In this document: in pieces, positions 41,936 through 50,684 of the stretch
How the letters are laid out: every line of letters begins with the position of its first letter
Numbering within the stretch: position 1 is the first letter of the stretch
Assembly: GCA_965279315.1 (NCBI GenBank)
Contig: OZ257145.1
Coordinates: 2,232,001 to 2,296,000 of the forward strand
DNA: 64,000 nucleotides
DNA from: JAPWJZ01 sp965279315
GTDB taxonomy: Bacteria > Pseudomonadota > Alphaproteobacteria > Micavibrionales > UBA2020
Direction: 5' to 3'
Notes under the pieces: model-generated
Seen by the model: only the letters and a program-made list of their open reading frames with translations
Databases searched by the model: none
Told to the model about the DNA's origin: nothing
Made by a program: the position numbers and the translations under genes

Positions 41936-43650
41936 CAGCGTGCGAAGATAAGGTCGACGCGGTCAAGCGGCTGGCGGTCGCTGTCATTTCCGGCGGCTTT
42001 CACATCGACGCGGGTCGGCTTGATGCCCTTGTCCATCAGGTAGGAGCGCACGGCAAGCGCGCGTGACAGGGCGATGCGGCGTGCGCTCGACTGGCTGCCG
42101 TCCTCGCCGGATGCATAGCCGCGCACCTGCAGGCGGCCTTCGATCATGTCGGCCATCTGGTGGATGACGGCGTCGAGTTTCTTTTGCGATTCACCGGTAA
42201 GGTCACTGGAATTGCCGGGGAAGCCGAGCGTCAGGTCGTCGATCACGGGCACGACGGGCATGGCTTCCGTCGCTTCCGACGGCTGGTTCGGGTCGGTCAT
42301 CGGCGCACCGATGATTTCGAGCGGGGGGCGCGGCGTGGCGGCCGTTGCTTCAGGCGCAGGTGCAACGGGTGCTACAGCCTGTTCAACGGGCACGACAGGC
42401 ACGGCTTCGGGCAGCGGCGCTGCAATTTCAGGTAAGGGCGCCGCGGCAACCGGCGCGACAGGCTGCGCGGTCATTTTTGGGACTGTATGCGCAACGGGTG
42501 CGGTGGCATGCGCCGGCGCGATGGCTGTACCGACCGAGGGCGGTGCGCTGACAATCGGCTTGCCGCTAACAACCGGCTTGCCGCTGGGCGGGCTGCGCGG
42601 TTCCAGCGGCACAAGGCGCTGTTCTTTCATCACCGGCGGCTGTGAAATGATGCGGCTGCGCGTGGGGGCTGGCGCGGCGACAGGCGCAGTTACAGCATCT
42701 GCAACAGGCGCGGGAATGTCGGCTGCGGCCATGCGCACGGGTTCGGGCGTGGGTTCGGGCGTCACTTCGGCAGCAGGTTCAACGGCGGCAGTTTCTGCAA
42801 CAGGTTCTTTTTCGGCAGGAACTTCGGCAACAGCCTCGGCCTTCGCTTCAATTTTTTCTTCGGCCTTCACTTCGGGCTGCGCATCCATTTCAATTTCGGT
42901 CGCGGCAACCTCGATTTTCGGCTCGGGTGATTTTTCGGGCGTGGCAACGGCGGCGACAGCGGGCATGTCATCGACAACCGAATGCGACGGTTTGTAAACC
43001 TTGGCCGTCATTGCGGCCATTTTCACGGGTTCCGGTTTCTTTTCGCCCATTTCCGGTTTGCGGCGGGGCAGGGGCAGCGGTTTTTCGGGCTCGGAAATCG
43101 CGCCCGCCATTTCTTCCATATCCGCCTCGCGGTACAGCTCCGCATCGGATGGCATGTTTGGCATGTCATCGACGGGCGAATAGGAGCGGATCACGCTGTG
43201 CTTCACGACCGGCGGCGGCATCGGCATTTCACCGTCCGGCGTTGCGGGGGAATGCGCGGCCGCGACGCGCGACGGCAGGACGGGATGCGCAACGGGCGGC
43301 GTAATTTCGGGTGCTGTCTCTTCTTCGGCTGCGGGTGCGGTCAGGACGGGCTTCAGAAGCTTGCGTTTTTGCGCGGGCACAGCCACTTCCTGCATCACGA
43401 TAGGCTGGGTCTCGGGCATCGCCTCGACAGCTTGTGCGGGCATTTCTCGCGGCTGCGACACGGGCAGGGGTTCCTGCACCACATCGGTCTGCGCGTGGTA
43501 TTCCTGTTCCTGGCGGTCGTTCAGGACATCGAGGTTAACCTCGACCTGCGCCTTGTCGGATGACTGGTAACGCTGGACGTATTGCGCCTGCGCGGGCGAT
43601 GACAGCAAGGCTGCGATTGCGGTGCAGAGGAATAATTGCCGGCGCATCAT
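41935..43650 (-). CDS. OmpA-domain envelope protein with long low-complexity linker
   Basis: This 571-residue protein has a signal peptide (MMRRQLFLCTAIAALLSSPAQAQ). About 420 residues of Pro/Ala/Val/Glu-rich low-complexity sequence follow, with many APVA, EPVA and AEV steps. The C-terminal OmpA-like peptidoglycan-binding domain is about 110 residues (LTLGFPGNSSDLTGESQKKLD, then GYASGEDGSQSSARRIALSRA and the final DRVDLIFAR). It probably tethers the outer envelope to peptidoglycan, with the linker spanning the periplasm. The order IMPase, OmpA-like, PAP2 on one strand suggests a shared transcript. Confidence 0.85.
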   Translation of the reverse strand: MMRRQLFLCTAIAALLSSPAQAQYVQRYQSSDKAQVEVNLDVLNDRQEQEYHAQTDVVQEPLPVSQPREMPAQAVEAMPETQPIVMQEVAVPAQKRKLLKPVLTAPAAEEETAPEITPPVAHPVLPSRVAAAHSPATPDGEMPMPPPVVKHSVIRSYSPVDDMPNMPSDAELYREADMEEMAGAISEPEKPLPLPRRKPEMGEKKPEPVKMAAMTAKVYKPSHSVVDDMPAVAAVATPEKSPEPKIEVAATEIEMDAQPEVKAEEKIEAKAEAVAEVPAEKEPVAETAAVEPAAEVTPEPTPEPVRMAAADIPAPVADAVTAPVAAPAPTRSRIISQPPVMKEQRLVPLEPRSPPSGKPVVSGKPIVSAPPSVGTAIAPAHATAPVAHTVPKMTAQPVAPVAAAPLPEIAAPLPEAVPVVPVEQAVAPVAPAPEATAATPRPPLEIIGAPMTDPNQPSEATEAMPVVPVIDDLTLGFPGNSSDLTGESQKKLDAVIHQMADMIEGRLQVRGYASGEDGSQSSARRIALSRALAVRSYLMDKGIKPTRVDVKAAGNDSDRQPLDRVDLIFAR

Positions 43651-43660
43651 GAAGACCTCT

Positions 43661-44494
43661 TTAAGTGGCCGACGCTACTTTCGGCGCGTCCTTGCCGCTG
43701 ACGGCCTGCAATTTTTTCAGCAGGTCAGCATGCAGGGGCGCGTTGGCGCCGACGATGCTGCGCCCGTAAACGTAATTCTTGCCGCCGTTGAGTTCGGATA
43801 CAGTGCCGCCCGCTTCCTTCAGGATCAGCGCGCCTGCGGCCACATCCCATGCGTTCAGGTCGCGTTCCCAGAAACCGTCCACGCGCGCCGCCGCCACATA
43901 GCAGAGGTCGAGCGCCGCAGCGCCAAAGCGGCGCATGCCGGAGGTGAAGGGGGAGATGGCATCCTGTTCGGCCATGAATGCCGCGTGGTTGGCGGCACCC
44001 GGGCGGGCGCCACCCATGGCGATCACGGAATCCGTCAGCGTCGTGCGGTTGGACACGCGCAAACGGCGGCCGGTCATGAATGCGCCGGTGCCTTTTTCGG
44101 AATAGAAGGTTTCGTCGTTGATCGGGTTGTGCACCACGCCCGCCACGATATCGCCGTCTTTTTCAAGGCCGATCGACACGCACCAATGCGGGATGCCGTG
44201 CAGGAAGTTGGTCGTGCCGTCGAGCGGGTCGATGATCCAGCGCATGTTGGATTCCGTGCCCTTTTTCTCCCCGCCTTCCTCCATCAGGAAACCGTAGGAA
44301 GGGCGGCCCTTCGACAGCGTTTCCATCAGGATCTTTTCGGATTTCAGATCGGCGGTGGAAACGAAATCGGCGGGGCCTTTTTTCGACACCTGAAGGTGCT
44401 CGACTTCGCCGAAATCGCGGACCAAGGCGCGGCCCGCCTTTTCGGCGGCATCGACCATGACGTTCAGGATAGCGGAGCGACGGGAGACAACCAT
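43661..44494 (-). CDS. suhB: Inositol monophosphatase family protein
   Basis: Magnesium-dependent sugar-phosphate phosphatase of 277 residues. Metal-binding motifs are in order: EEGG at about 72, WIIDPLDGTTNFLHG at about 86, and LNAWDVAAGALILKEAGG near 220. This is the SuhB/IMPase type, which in bacteria also influences rRNA transcription; the choice between roles cannot be read from sequence. It starts 5 bp after efp on the same strand. Confidence 0.93.
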   Translation of the reverse strand: MVVSRRSAILNVMVDAAEKAGRALVRDFGEVEHLQVSKKGPADFVSTADLKSEKILMETLSKGRPSYGFLMEEGGEKKGTESNMRWIIDPLDGTTNFLHGIPHWCVSIGLEKDGDIVAGVVHNPINDETFYSEKGTGAFMTGRRLRVSNRTTLTDSVIAMGGARPGAANHAAFMAEQDAISPFTSGMRRFGAAALDLCYVAAARVDGFWERDLNAWDVAAGALILKEAGGTVSELNGGKNYVYGRSIVGANAPLHADLLKKLQAVSGKDAPKVASAT

Positions 44495-44499
44495 TTTTA

Positions 44500-45069
44500 T
44501 CAGTCTTTCGCGCGCTCGACGTATGAAGAATCTTCGGTGCGCACGACGATGCGGGTGCCCGCTTCGATATGCGGCGGCACAAGCACGCGGGCGCCGTTTT
44601 CCAGCACTGCGGGCTTGTACGACGACGACGCGGTCTGGCCCTTCACGACGGGGTCAGCTTCGCTGATCATCATCGTGACGGTTTCGGGCAGCGTGACCGA
44701 GAGCGGCTTGCCTTCGTTCATCTGCAGGTTGCAGACCATGTTTTCCTGCAGGAACACGGCGGGTTCGCCGATCATTTCCTTGTCCACGATCACCTGGTCA
44801 AAGGTTTCGGTGTGCATGAAGGTGTAGTGGTTGCCGTCGCTGTAGAGGAATTGATAATCTTCCTCGTCCACGCGCGCGCGCTCGACCATGTCCTGCGTTG
44901 CGAAGCGGATGTCCATTTTGGTGCCGGACTGGATGTCGCGCATGATGACCTGCGCAACGGCAGCGCCTTTGCCGGGGGAGCGGAGTTCGTTCTCGACGAC
45001 CACCCAGAGCTTGCTGTTGTATTCGACGACCATTCCTTTACGGAGGGTGTTTGCGGCTACTTTTGCCAT
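44500..45069 (-). CDS. efp: Elongation factor P
   Basis: Rescues ribosomes stalled at polyproline stretches. It has 189 residues, the standard three-domain length. K34 is present in the loop RSPGKG, where the usual residues before PGKG are K or V-K; modification by lysylation would target K34. GTKMDIRF and the C-terminal GTRIVVRTEDSSYVERA are family blocks. Proline-rich proteins such as the neighbouring OmpA-like protein are plausible clients. It forms a minus-strand run with suhB. Confidence 0.97.
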   Translation of the reverse strand: MAKVAANTLRKGMVVEYNSKLWVVVENELRSPGKGAAVAQVIMRDIQSGTKMDIRFATQDMVERARVDEEDYQFLYSDGNHYTFMHTETFDQVIVDKEMIGEPAVFLQENMVCNLQMNEGKPLSVTLPETVTMMISEADPVVKGQTASSSYKPAVLENGARVLVPPHIEAGTRIVVRTEDSSYVERAKD

Positions 45070-45115
45070 GGATGCACCTTGTTCTCTTCAATTGTCATAA
45101 AATTCTTGCGCGGGA

Positions 45116-45610
45116 TCATTCCTTGCGCGAGGCGATTGCTTTACCTAAATTTTTTAGCGCCATTTGTAAATCATTATCTTTAATATCGGCGGTTGCAGCC
45201 TCGATCACCTGCTGCTCCTGCTGGGTCAGGGGCTTGATTTTGACCGGCTTGGGTTGCTTATTATCCATAATCGATGAATCCTGGATAATCTTGATGTCCT
45301 TGATGGCGGGGTAGCCGAAAAAGGCGTTCAGGCGCTCGATCATCAAATTCTTCTGGTAGCTGAATTCAAGCGCGAAGGCGGGCTGCACCCCCAGCAGCAA
45401 AACCGCCTGCAGCGAGCCGCCTTTTTCCTTCTCCGTCTTCCGCTGGAATTTCAGTTCGACCGGCATGGTATGGGCAGCCGTTTCCGGCCCGACGATATCC
45501 GCCCATTGCGCGATCAGTTTGCCGAACAGCAGGTTCTTCTTGCCAAAGATATCCTTGGTCAAGCCGGGCACAAGGTCAGACAGCGGGCGCGGGCGGTTAA
45601 AGGTTGTCAT
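45116..45610 (-). CDS. DciA/DUF721-like protein
   Basis: This 164-residue protein resembles the DUF721 family, whose DciA members load the replicative helicase in bacteria lacking DnaC. The N-terminal domain shows LSDLVPGLTKDIFGKKNLLFGKLIAQWADIVGP, typical of the family, followed by a lysine-rich segment and a helical C-terminus. It lies divergently next to mutY with a 29-bp gap, an arrangement common in alphaproteobacteria. Assignment to helicase loading is family-based inference. Confidence 0.8.
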   Translation of the reverse strand: MTTFNRPRPLSDLVPGLTKDIFGKKNLLFGKLIAQWADIVGPETAAHTMPVELKFQRKTEKEKGGSLQAVLLLGVQPAFALEFSYQKNLMIERLNAFFGYPAIKDIKIIQDSSIMDNKQPKPVKIKPLTQQEQQVIEAATADIKDNDLQMALKNLGKAIASRKE

Positions 45611-45639
45611 AGGGCATTAGTATGTCTATTTAGTTTCTT

Positions 45640-46719
45640 ATGTCCAGCACCAAGAAATCATCGGTATCACGCCTCCAGCAACAATTGCTGGACTGGTTCG
45701 ACCGTCACCAGCGCGTCATGCCGTGGCGGGCGGTGAAGGGTAAACGGCCGAACCCGTACCATGTCTGGCTGTCGGAAATCATGCTGCAGCAGACGACGGT
45801 CATTACTGTCGGCCCGTACTTCATGAAATTTATCGGCAAATGGCCGACGGTGCATGACCTTGCGGCGGCAAAACTGGATGATGTGCTGGCGGCATGGGCT
45901 GGCCTCGGTTATTACGCCCGTGCGCGCAACCTGCATAAATGTGCGGTCGCGGTGGTGGAAAAATGCGGCGGCAAATTCCCGCGCATGGTGGAAGAATTGC
46001 TGGAACTGCCGGGCATCGGGCCTTACACGGCGGCGGCGGTATCCTCCATCGCTTTCGACCAGCCTGCCGTTGCGGTGGATGGCAACGTTGAGCGCGTGGT
46101 CAGCCGTTTCTTTGCCATTGAAGAACCGCTGCCGCTGTCAAAGCCTGCCATCCGCGCAGGCGCGGGTAAACTGGCGGAAGGCGTGGAACGTCCCGGTGAC
46201 TTCACGCAAGCTTTCATGGAATTGGGTGCGACGGTTTGCACGCCGCGAAAACCGAAATGCCCGGCCTGCCCATGGCGCGAGGATTGCGCGGCGCGCAAAT
46301 CGGGCATTCAGGAAGAATTGCCGCGCAAGCTGCCTAAAGCCGTGAAGCCTGTCCGCTACGGCAAGGTCTATTGGATCAACAATGCCAAGGGCGAATTCCT
46401 GATCCACAAGCGCGCGGGGCAGGGGCTTTATGAAGGCATGTACCAGCTGCCGACGACCGACTGGGTGACGGATAAAAAGGCCGTCGCCACCCTGCCGCCG
46501 CCCATCAAAATCACCCGCCTGCAACCGCTGGATGCCGAAGTGCGCCACAGCTTTACCCATTTCGACCTTGTGCTGGATATTTGGACGGGTGATACGAAAA
46601 ATGCGGTGCTCGATCAGTCCACATGGATTACCGCCAAGAAATTGGACGATTACGCGCTGCCGACCCTGATGAAAAAAGCTATCCGGTTGTGCATGAACGG
46701 GAAAACCAAGACGGCTTGA
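45640..46719 (+). CDS. mutY: A/G-specific adenine glycosylase
   Basis: Removes adenine mispaired with 8-oxoguanine. It has 359 residues. The helix-hairpin-helix LLELPGIGPYTAAAV is followed by the catalytic Asp in AVDGNVERVVSR. The [4Fe-4S] cysteines follow the C-x6-C-x2-C-x5-C spacing (CTPRKPKCPACPWREDC). The C-terminal third is a Nudix-like domain that recognises 8-oxoG. The ATG at 45640 is supported by position only; no strong ribosome-binding site is visible. Confidence 0.97.
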   Translation: MSSTKKSSVSRLQQQLLDWFDRHQRVMPWRAVKGKRPNPYHVWLSEIMLQQTTVITVGPYFMKFIGKWPTVHDLAAAKLDDVLAAWAGLGYYARARNLHKCAVAVVEKCGGKFPRMVEELLELPGIGPYTAAAVSSIAFDQPAVAVDGNVERVVSRFFAIEEPLPLSKPAIRAGAGKLAEGVERPGDFTQAFMELGATVCTPRKPKCPACPWREDCAARKSGIQEELPRKLPKAVKPVRYGKVYWINNAKGEFLIHKRAGQGLYEGMYQLPTTDWVTDKKAVATLPPPIKITRLQPLDAEVRHSFTHFDLVLDIWTGDTKNAVLDQSTWITAKKLDDYALPTLMKKAIRLCMNGKTKTA

Positions 46720-46744
46720 GTATTTCCGCGCCAAAACCTATTAT
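46716..46744 (+). promoter_or_regulatory. sigma70-type promoter of the 46775 gene
   Basis: TTGAGT (46716-46721, overlapping the mutY stop), 17-bp spacer and TATTAT (46739-46744), 30 bp before the ATG at 46775. Confidence 0.55.
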
Positions 46745-46774
46745 GAGTAGCTGAATTTTACCGGAGTTATCTTC

Positions 46775-47551
46775 ATGAGATTCTTTGTTTCCGTCTTCGC
46801 CGCCTTCCTTTTGATGCTCGCATTCACGGCCGCGCGGGCCGGGGTCATCGGCGGGGACAAGGGTGAATCCTACGCCGATCCCACCTTCAAGGAATTGGTG
46901 CAGACGCTGGTGATGATGGACGGGGTCGATATCAGCGACCCGCTGGTCGCCAACGATTACGCAAAGCTGATGTTCTGCGACCTGTGGAAGACCAACAGCA
47001 AGAACGACTTCGACTGGCAGAAAATCCGCCAGCAGATCGTCAGCCGCGTGACGCAGCACAAGGATTACTACCGCATCCAGTACCAGCTGGGCGGCACGAT
47101 CTTCCTGAACGTCTATAACTTCGAGACGCAGGATTTCCCGTTCAAGCCCGAAAGCGCGCTGGTGCGCGTGGGCTCAATGTCGCTGCTCGATTTCACCTTT
47201 ATCGGCGACAAGGACAAGGGCATCAAGAAACTTTGCGGCGACTCTGACTTGTCTGTCGTGTTCCCGGTCAACTTCACCGCGCAGATGCACCAGCCGCTGA
47301 CCTTTGACCGCCTTAAAATCCCGATGGACGAGGCGAAACAGCTGCTCGACAAAATGGCGGCCGTGAAGAACACCGACCGCCGCCTGTATGTGCGTTTCCG
47401 TTTCCGCCTGCAGTCGCTGATCGCGAAAATGACACCGCCGCCCGTCCACCTGCGACGTGCGCGCGCGATGTTCGTGTCGGAGCTGTCGCAGATCGACGTG
47501 TTCCTCGACAAGGACATGACGAAGTTCGTGACGACGGTCTATATCCGCTAA
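46775..47551 (+). CDS. Exported protein of unknown function
   Basis: This 258-residue protein has a textbook signal peptide (MRFFVSVFAAFLLMLAFTAARA, cleavage probably after ARA). The mature part is soluble, mixed alpha/beta by composition, with two cysteines (CDLW and LCGDSD) that could form a disulfide. It contains DPLVANDYAKLMFCDLWK near residue 50 and RLYVRFRFRLQSLIAKM near 210. No family is recognised with confidence. It has its own promoter and a very strong terminator, so it is probably a monocistronic periplasmic protein. Confidence 0.8.
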   Translation: MRFFVSVFAAFLLMLAFTAARAGVIGGDKGESYADPTFKELVQTLVMMDGVDISDPLVANDYAKLMFCDLWKTNSKNDFDWQKIRQQIVSRVTQHKDYYRIQYQLGGTIFLNVYNFETQDFPFKPESALVRVGSMSLLDFTFIGDKDKGIKKLCGDSDLSVVFPVNFTAQMHQPLTFDRLKIPMDEAKQLLDKMAAVKNTDRRLYVRFRFRLQSLIAKMTPPPVHLRRARAMFVSELSQIDVFLDKDMTKFVTTVYIR

Positions 47552-47566
47552 TACCTGCACGATTTT

Positions 47567-47616
47567 GCATCAAGGGCCGCCTGCGTGTTTATACGCAGGC
47601 GGCCCTTGATGCTTTT
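47567..47616. terminator. strong bidirectional hairpin terminator
   Basis: A perfect 20-bp stem (47567-47586 with 47593-47612), 6-nt loop and TTTT on the plus strand, with AAAATCGTG upstream giving T-residues on the minus strand. It separates the convergent 46775 and 47629 genes. Confidence 0.9.
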
Positions 47617-47628
47617 AAAGGCTGCGGA

Positions 47629-48024
47629 TTAAAGCGGAATGACGGGTTCGTTGTCGCGGCGCGGCTTTTTGCCGGCGAGGGCGTCGAGGACGCGCAGGAT
47701 TGAAATGCCCGTGCCGGTCAGCGCCGCGCCAACGCCGATCAGGGCGCGGAACACCATGATGCCCAGGATGATGGTGAAATACATCTTTACCGATTCATTC
47801 ATGTCGAGTTTGCGGATATGCCCGTCATCGTCAAAGGTGAAGGCGGATGCTTCGGACCCCGGCAGCGCCTTGGCGAACAAATATTTGAGGCCCTCGACAT
47901 TTTCGGGGTGATAGAGCATCTGCCAAGCGGCATAGCCGAAGGCCATGACAAGCCCCGCGCCGCAAACGATCAGCACAACGGCAAGTATCGTCAACGGCGC
48001 ACGGAGGGGATTGTCCTGTTCCAT
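47629..48024 (-). CDS. Small two-helix membrane protein
   Basis: This 131-residue product is not recognised. A hydrophobic segment at about residues 11-35 (LTILAVVLIVCGAGLVMAFGY) and another at about 82-105 (FTIILGIMVFRALIGVGAALTG) imply two membrane helices with a 45-residue loop between. The C-terminus is charged (GKKPRRDNEPVIPL). It starts 2 bp after the ccrM stop on the same strand, so it is probably read with ccrM. Confidence 0.65.
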   Translation of the reverse strand: MEQDNPLRAPLTILAVVLIVCGAGLVMAFGYAAWQMLYHPENVEGLKYLFAKALPGSEASAFTFDDDGHIRKLDMNESVKMYFTIILGIMVFRALIGVGAALTGTGISILRVLDALAGKKPRRDNEPVIPL

Positions 48025-48026
48025 GA

Positions 48027-49187
48027 TCAGTTGGCGATCGGTGCAGCAGGCTGTATCTGCGAGCGGATTTCCTGGCGCAGCACGTCGATCGGCCAGACTT
48101 TGCCTTTCGTCTCGAAATGCCAGAACGTCCAGCCGTTGCAGGACGGCAGGCCCTGAAGGGCGGCGCCGACCTTGTGGATGGAGCCTTTATGGTCGCCTGT
48201 ATGGTTGCGGGCGACAAGGTTGCCATCCGCGCGGACGCGGGCGGAATAGCGGCGGGAATGGTCGAACAGCACGGCACCCGGCTGCAGCAGGCCTTGCTCG
48301 ATCACCTGGCCGAAGGGCACGCGGGGCTCTTCACGCTTCTCGATCGGCTTCAGCATGGATTCGTCGCCGGTCTTGATGGCGTCGATGCGTTCCTTGGCGT
48401 GGGCGATATAGTCTTTTTCGCGCTCGATACCGATGAAGTCACGACCGAGTTTCTTGGCAACCGCGCCCGTCGTGCCCGTGCCGAAGAACGGGTCGAGGAT
48501 CACGTCGCCGATATTGGTCGAGGACAGGATGACGCGGTGGAGCAGGGCTTCCGGCTTCTGGGTCGGGTGCGCCTTGTGGCCATCGTCCTTTTTGAGGCGT
48601 TCCTGACCGGTGCAGAGAGGGATCGTCCAGTCGGAGCGCATCTGGAGGTCTTCGTTCAGCGCCTTCATGGCGTCATAATTGAAGCGGTATTTCGAATTTT
48701 CAGATTTCGCCGCCCAGATCAGCGTCTCGTGGGCATTGGTGAACCGGCGGCCACGGAAGTTGGGCATCGGGTTCGTCTTGCGCCAGACGATGTCGTTCAG
48801 GATCCAGAAGCCGAGATCCTGCAGCTGGCTGCCCATGCGGAATACGTTATGATAACTGCCGATGACCCACATCGCGCCGTCATCCTTCAGCAGGCGGCGG
48901 GCTTCAAGGAACCATGCCTTGGTGAATTTGTCGTAAGCGGCGAAGCTCGAGAACTTGTCCCAGGCGTCGTCCACACCGGCAACCTTGCTCTGGTCGGGAC
49001 GGGTCAAATCGCCGCCCAGCTGCAGGTTATAGGGCGGGTCGGCGAATATCAGGTCGACCGACCGTGCGGGCAAGGATTTCATGATCTCGATGCAGTCGCC
49101 GGCAAGAATTTCGTTGCGGGGGAGTGCGATTTTTGAGGCCTTTAGGCCGTTTTTTTCAAGCGTCTTCATAGGAGAATCATGATTCAT
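48027..49187 (-). CDS. ccrM: Cell-cycle DNA adenine methyltransferase CcrM (GANTC)
   Basis: Solitary N6-adenine methyltransferase that methylates GANTC and times replication-linked transcription in alphaproteobacteria. It has 386 residues. The catalytic DPPY is at residues 50-53; the SAM motif DPFFGTGTTGAVA is near 230; hence beta-class order. The last 85 residues (VPFGQVIEQGLLQPGAVLF ... SCNGWTFWHFE) are the specific C-terminal DNA-binding module of CcrM. No restriction gene is nearby. The start at 49187 overlaps a GANTC site; an in-frame ATG at 49169 is the alternative. rnhB lies just upstream, as in Caulobacter relatives. Confidence 0.96.
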   Translation of the reverse strand: MNHDSPMKTLEKNGLKASKIALPRNEILAGDCIEIMKSLPARSVDLIFADPPYNLQLGGDLTRPDQSKVAGVDDAWDKFSSFAAYDKFTKAWFLEARRLLKDDGAMWVIGSYHNVFRMGSQLQDLGFWILNDIVWRKTNPMPNFRGRRFTNAHETLIWAAKSENSKYRFNYDAMKALNEDLQMRSDWTIPLCTGQERLKKDDGHKAHPTQKPEALLHRVILSSTNIGDVILDPFFGTGTTGAVAKKLGRDFIGIEREKDYIAHAKERIDAIKTGDESMLKPIEKREEPRVPFGQVIEQGLLQPGAVLFDHSRRYSARVRADGNLVARNHTGDHKGSIHKVGAALQGLPSCNGWTFWHFETKGKVWPIDVLRQEIRSQIQPAAPIAN

Positions 49188-49226
49188 TCGTGACTCGCCG
49201 TCAACGAAAATCTTGAAAAAAGAATC
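49174..49226. promoter_or_regulatory. cluster of four GANTC sites at the ccrM start
   Basis: GAATC (49174-49178), GATTC (49181-49185), GACTC (49192-49196) and GAATC (49222-49226) fall within 53 bp covering the ccrM start codon and the 46-bp gap to rnhB. CcrM modifies exactly this motif, so the sites could let the enzyme control its own gene. Confidence 0.7.
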
Positions 49227-49233
49227 AAATTAT

Positions 49234-49917
49234 TCAGTTGTTTGCAGAACTTTGCTTAACCAGTCTCTCAGCAACGGGTGAGAAACTGCGTCGATGAAGC
49301 GGTGTAACCCCATGTTTTTCAAGGGCTTCAAGGTGCATCGCTGTCCCATATCCGGCGTTGCGCGCCCAACCGTATTGCGGAAACTGCTCTGCGTGTTTTT
49401 TCATGATCTCGTCGCGGTGATGCTTGGCAATGATCGACGCAGCGGCGATGGAATAGCTGCGCGCATCGCCTTTAACGATGGTAATTTCCTCAACAAGGCC
49501 GCCCAGTTTCGGTTTGATGTTGCCGTCGATGAGTGCGGCCACGGGCGGTGTTTTGACAAGTTTCAGAAGCCCTTGATATGCCTTGCGCATGGCCAGCAGC
49601 GATGCTTGCAAAATGTTCAGTCGATCGATTTCGTCCACGCCGCAAACCCCAACCGATACATAAGAATATTGATGTATCTCTTTGTAAAGCAGTTCTCTTT
49701 TTATGGCGCTCAGTTTTTTACTGTCATTGATCTGCGCTAAAATCGCAGCTGGCATGTCGGCGCGGCGGATGATGACGGCGGCGGCCACGACGGGGCCTGC
49801 CAACGGGCCGCGCCCGGCTTCGTCCAGTCCGCAGACATGGCCGGTATGCCGGTCTTCAAAACTGAAGTCGGGTGAATATGCCGGAAGAATGCGGGTGAGG
49901 GGTTTGCCCTTCGCCAT
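49234..49917 (-). CDS. rnhB: Ribonuclease HII
   Basis: Cleaves RNA in RNA-DNA hybrids and removes single misincorporated ribonucleotides. It has 227 residues. GLDEAGRGPLAGPVVAAAV contains the first catalytic acids; the DSKKLS block and VKGDARSYSIAAASIIAK near residue 145 complete the site, with the late acidic segment in the region starting HHRDEIMKKH. Its 3' end lies 46 bp before the ccrM start on the same strand. Confidence 0.97.
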   Translation of the reverse strand: MAKGKPLTRILPAYSPDFSFEDRHTGHVCGLDEAGRGPLAGPVVAAAVIIRRADMPAAILAQINDSKKLSAIKRELLYKEIHQYSYVSVGVCGVDEIDRLNILQASLLAMRKAYQGLLKLVKTPPVAALIDGNIKPKLGGLVEEITIVKGDARSYSIAAASIIAKHHRDEIMKKHAEQFPQYGWARNAGYGTAMHLEALEKHGVTPLHRRSFSPVAERLVKQSSANN

Positions 49918-49935
49918 GTCAGCCCGAAATTGCGG

Positions 49936-50676
49936 TTATTGCCTGACGGCAATTAAACGCATCAGTGGGCGCCATGTAAAGAACATTTTCTGAATCTGGA
50001 AACCGTGGCGATTGAGGATCGCCTCCATCCCGCGCTTGGACATATAGATAAAATTCAGGGGCGGATCGACGTATGACCAGTTCGCGAAGTTGCGCGGCAG
50101 GTTGAAACTGTTGCCGTCCACTTCCTCGATATACAGCAGGCCGCCCGGTTTCACGAGGCGGGCGAGGCCGGCCACAAATGCTTCCGGATCGGGCTGTTCG
50201 CAGAAAGTTTCAAGCGCGAAAGCGATGTCGTATTTTTCCGGGTCGGTCGCCGCGTAATCCTGCACGCTGATGTTCTGGAACAGGTCGGGCGGGTATTTTT
50301 CCTGCGCGAAGCGGATGAAGAAATCATGCGCGTCGATGCCGAACACCTTCATGCCCTGCAAATGAGCGGCCTTGATCGCATAGCCCTGGCGTGCCGCGAC
50401 ATCAAGGAAACGCTTGCCCTTCAGTTCCGGCGAGATCTTGACGATACGGTCTTTCATATCGATGATTTCGCGCGCGGGGTCGGGAACATGCGTGATCTGC
50501 GGGTCGATGCTGGCGAAATAAGCCTCCAGCTCGTCGCGCGTGATCAGCGGTTCCGTCATCACGGATCCACAGTTCTTGCAGGAATGCAGGATACAGCCGT
50601 TTTTTTCGCCCATCGGGAACGGGAAAAACGGCTTTTTGCAAATCAGGCAGTCATGGTCGGCAAATTCAGCGGTCAT
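49936..50676 (-). CDS. Class I SAM methyltransferase with N-terminal zinc ribbon
   Basis: This 246-residue protein has two C-x2-C pairs (DCLICKK at about residue 10 and CKNCGS at about 33) forming a zinc ribbon. A methyltransferase fold of the UbiE/Methyltransf type follows: motif I KRFLDVAARQGYAIKAA near 85, FGIDAH (motif II) and YDIAFALETFCEQPDP (motif IV). Motif I has DVAARQG instead of D-x-G-x-G, which is unusual. The zinc ribbon recalls proteins that modify sugars or small molecules. Substrate unknown. It lies 19 bp from rnhB on the same strand. Confidence 0.8.
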   Translation of the reverse strand: MTAEFADHDCLICKKPFFPFPMGEKNGCILHSCKNCGSVMTEPLITRDELEAYFASIDPQITHVPDPAREIIDMKDRIVKISPELKGKRFLDVAARQGYAIKAAHLQGMKVFGIDAHDFFIRFAQEKYPPDLFQNISVQDYAATDPEKYDIAFALETFCEQPDPEAFVAGLARLVKPGGLLYIEEVDGNSFNLPRNFANWSYVDPPLNFIYMSKRGMEAILNRHGFQIQKMFFTWRPLMRLIAVRQ

Positions 50677-50684
50677 GTAATGCT

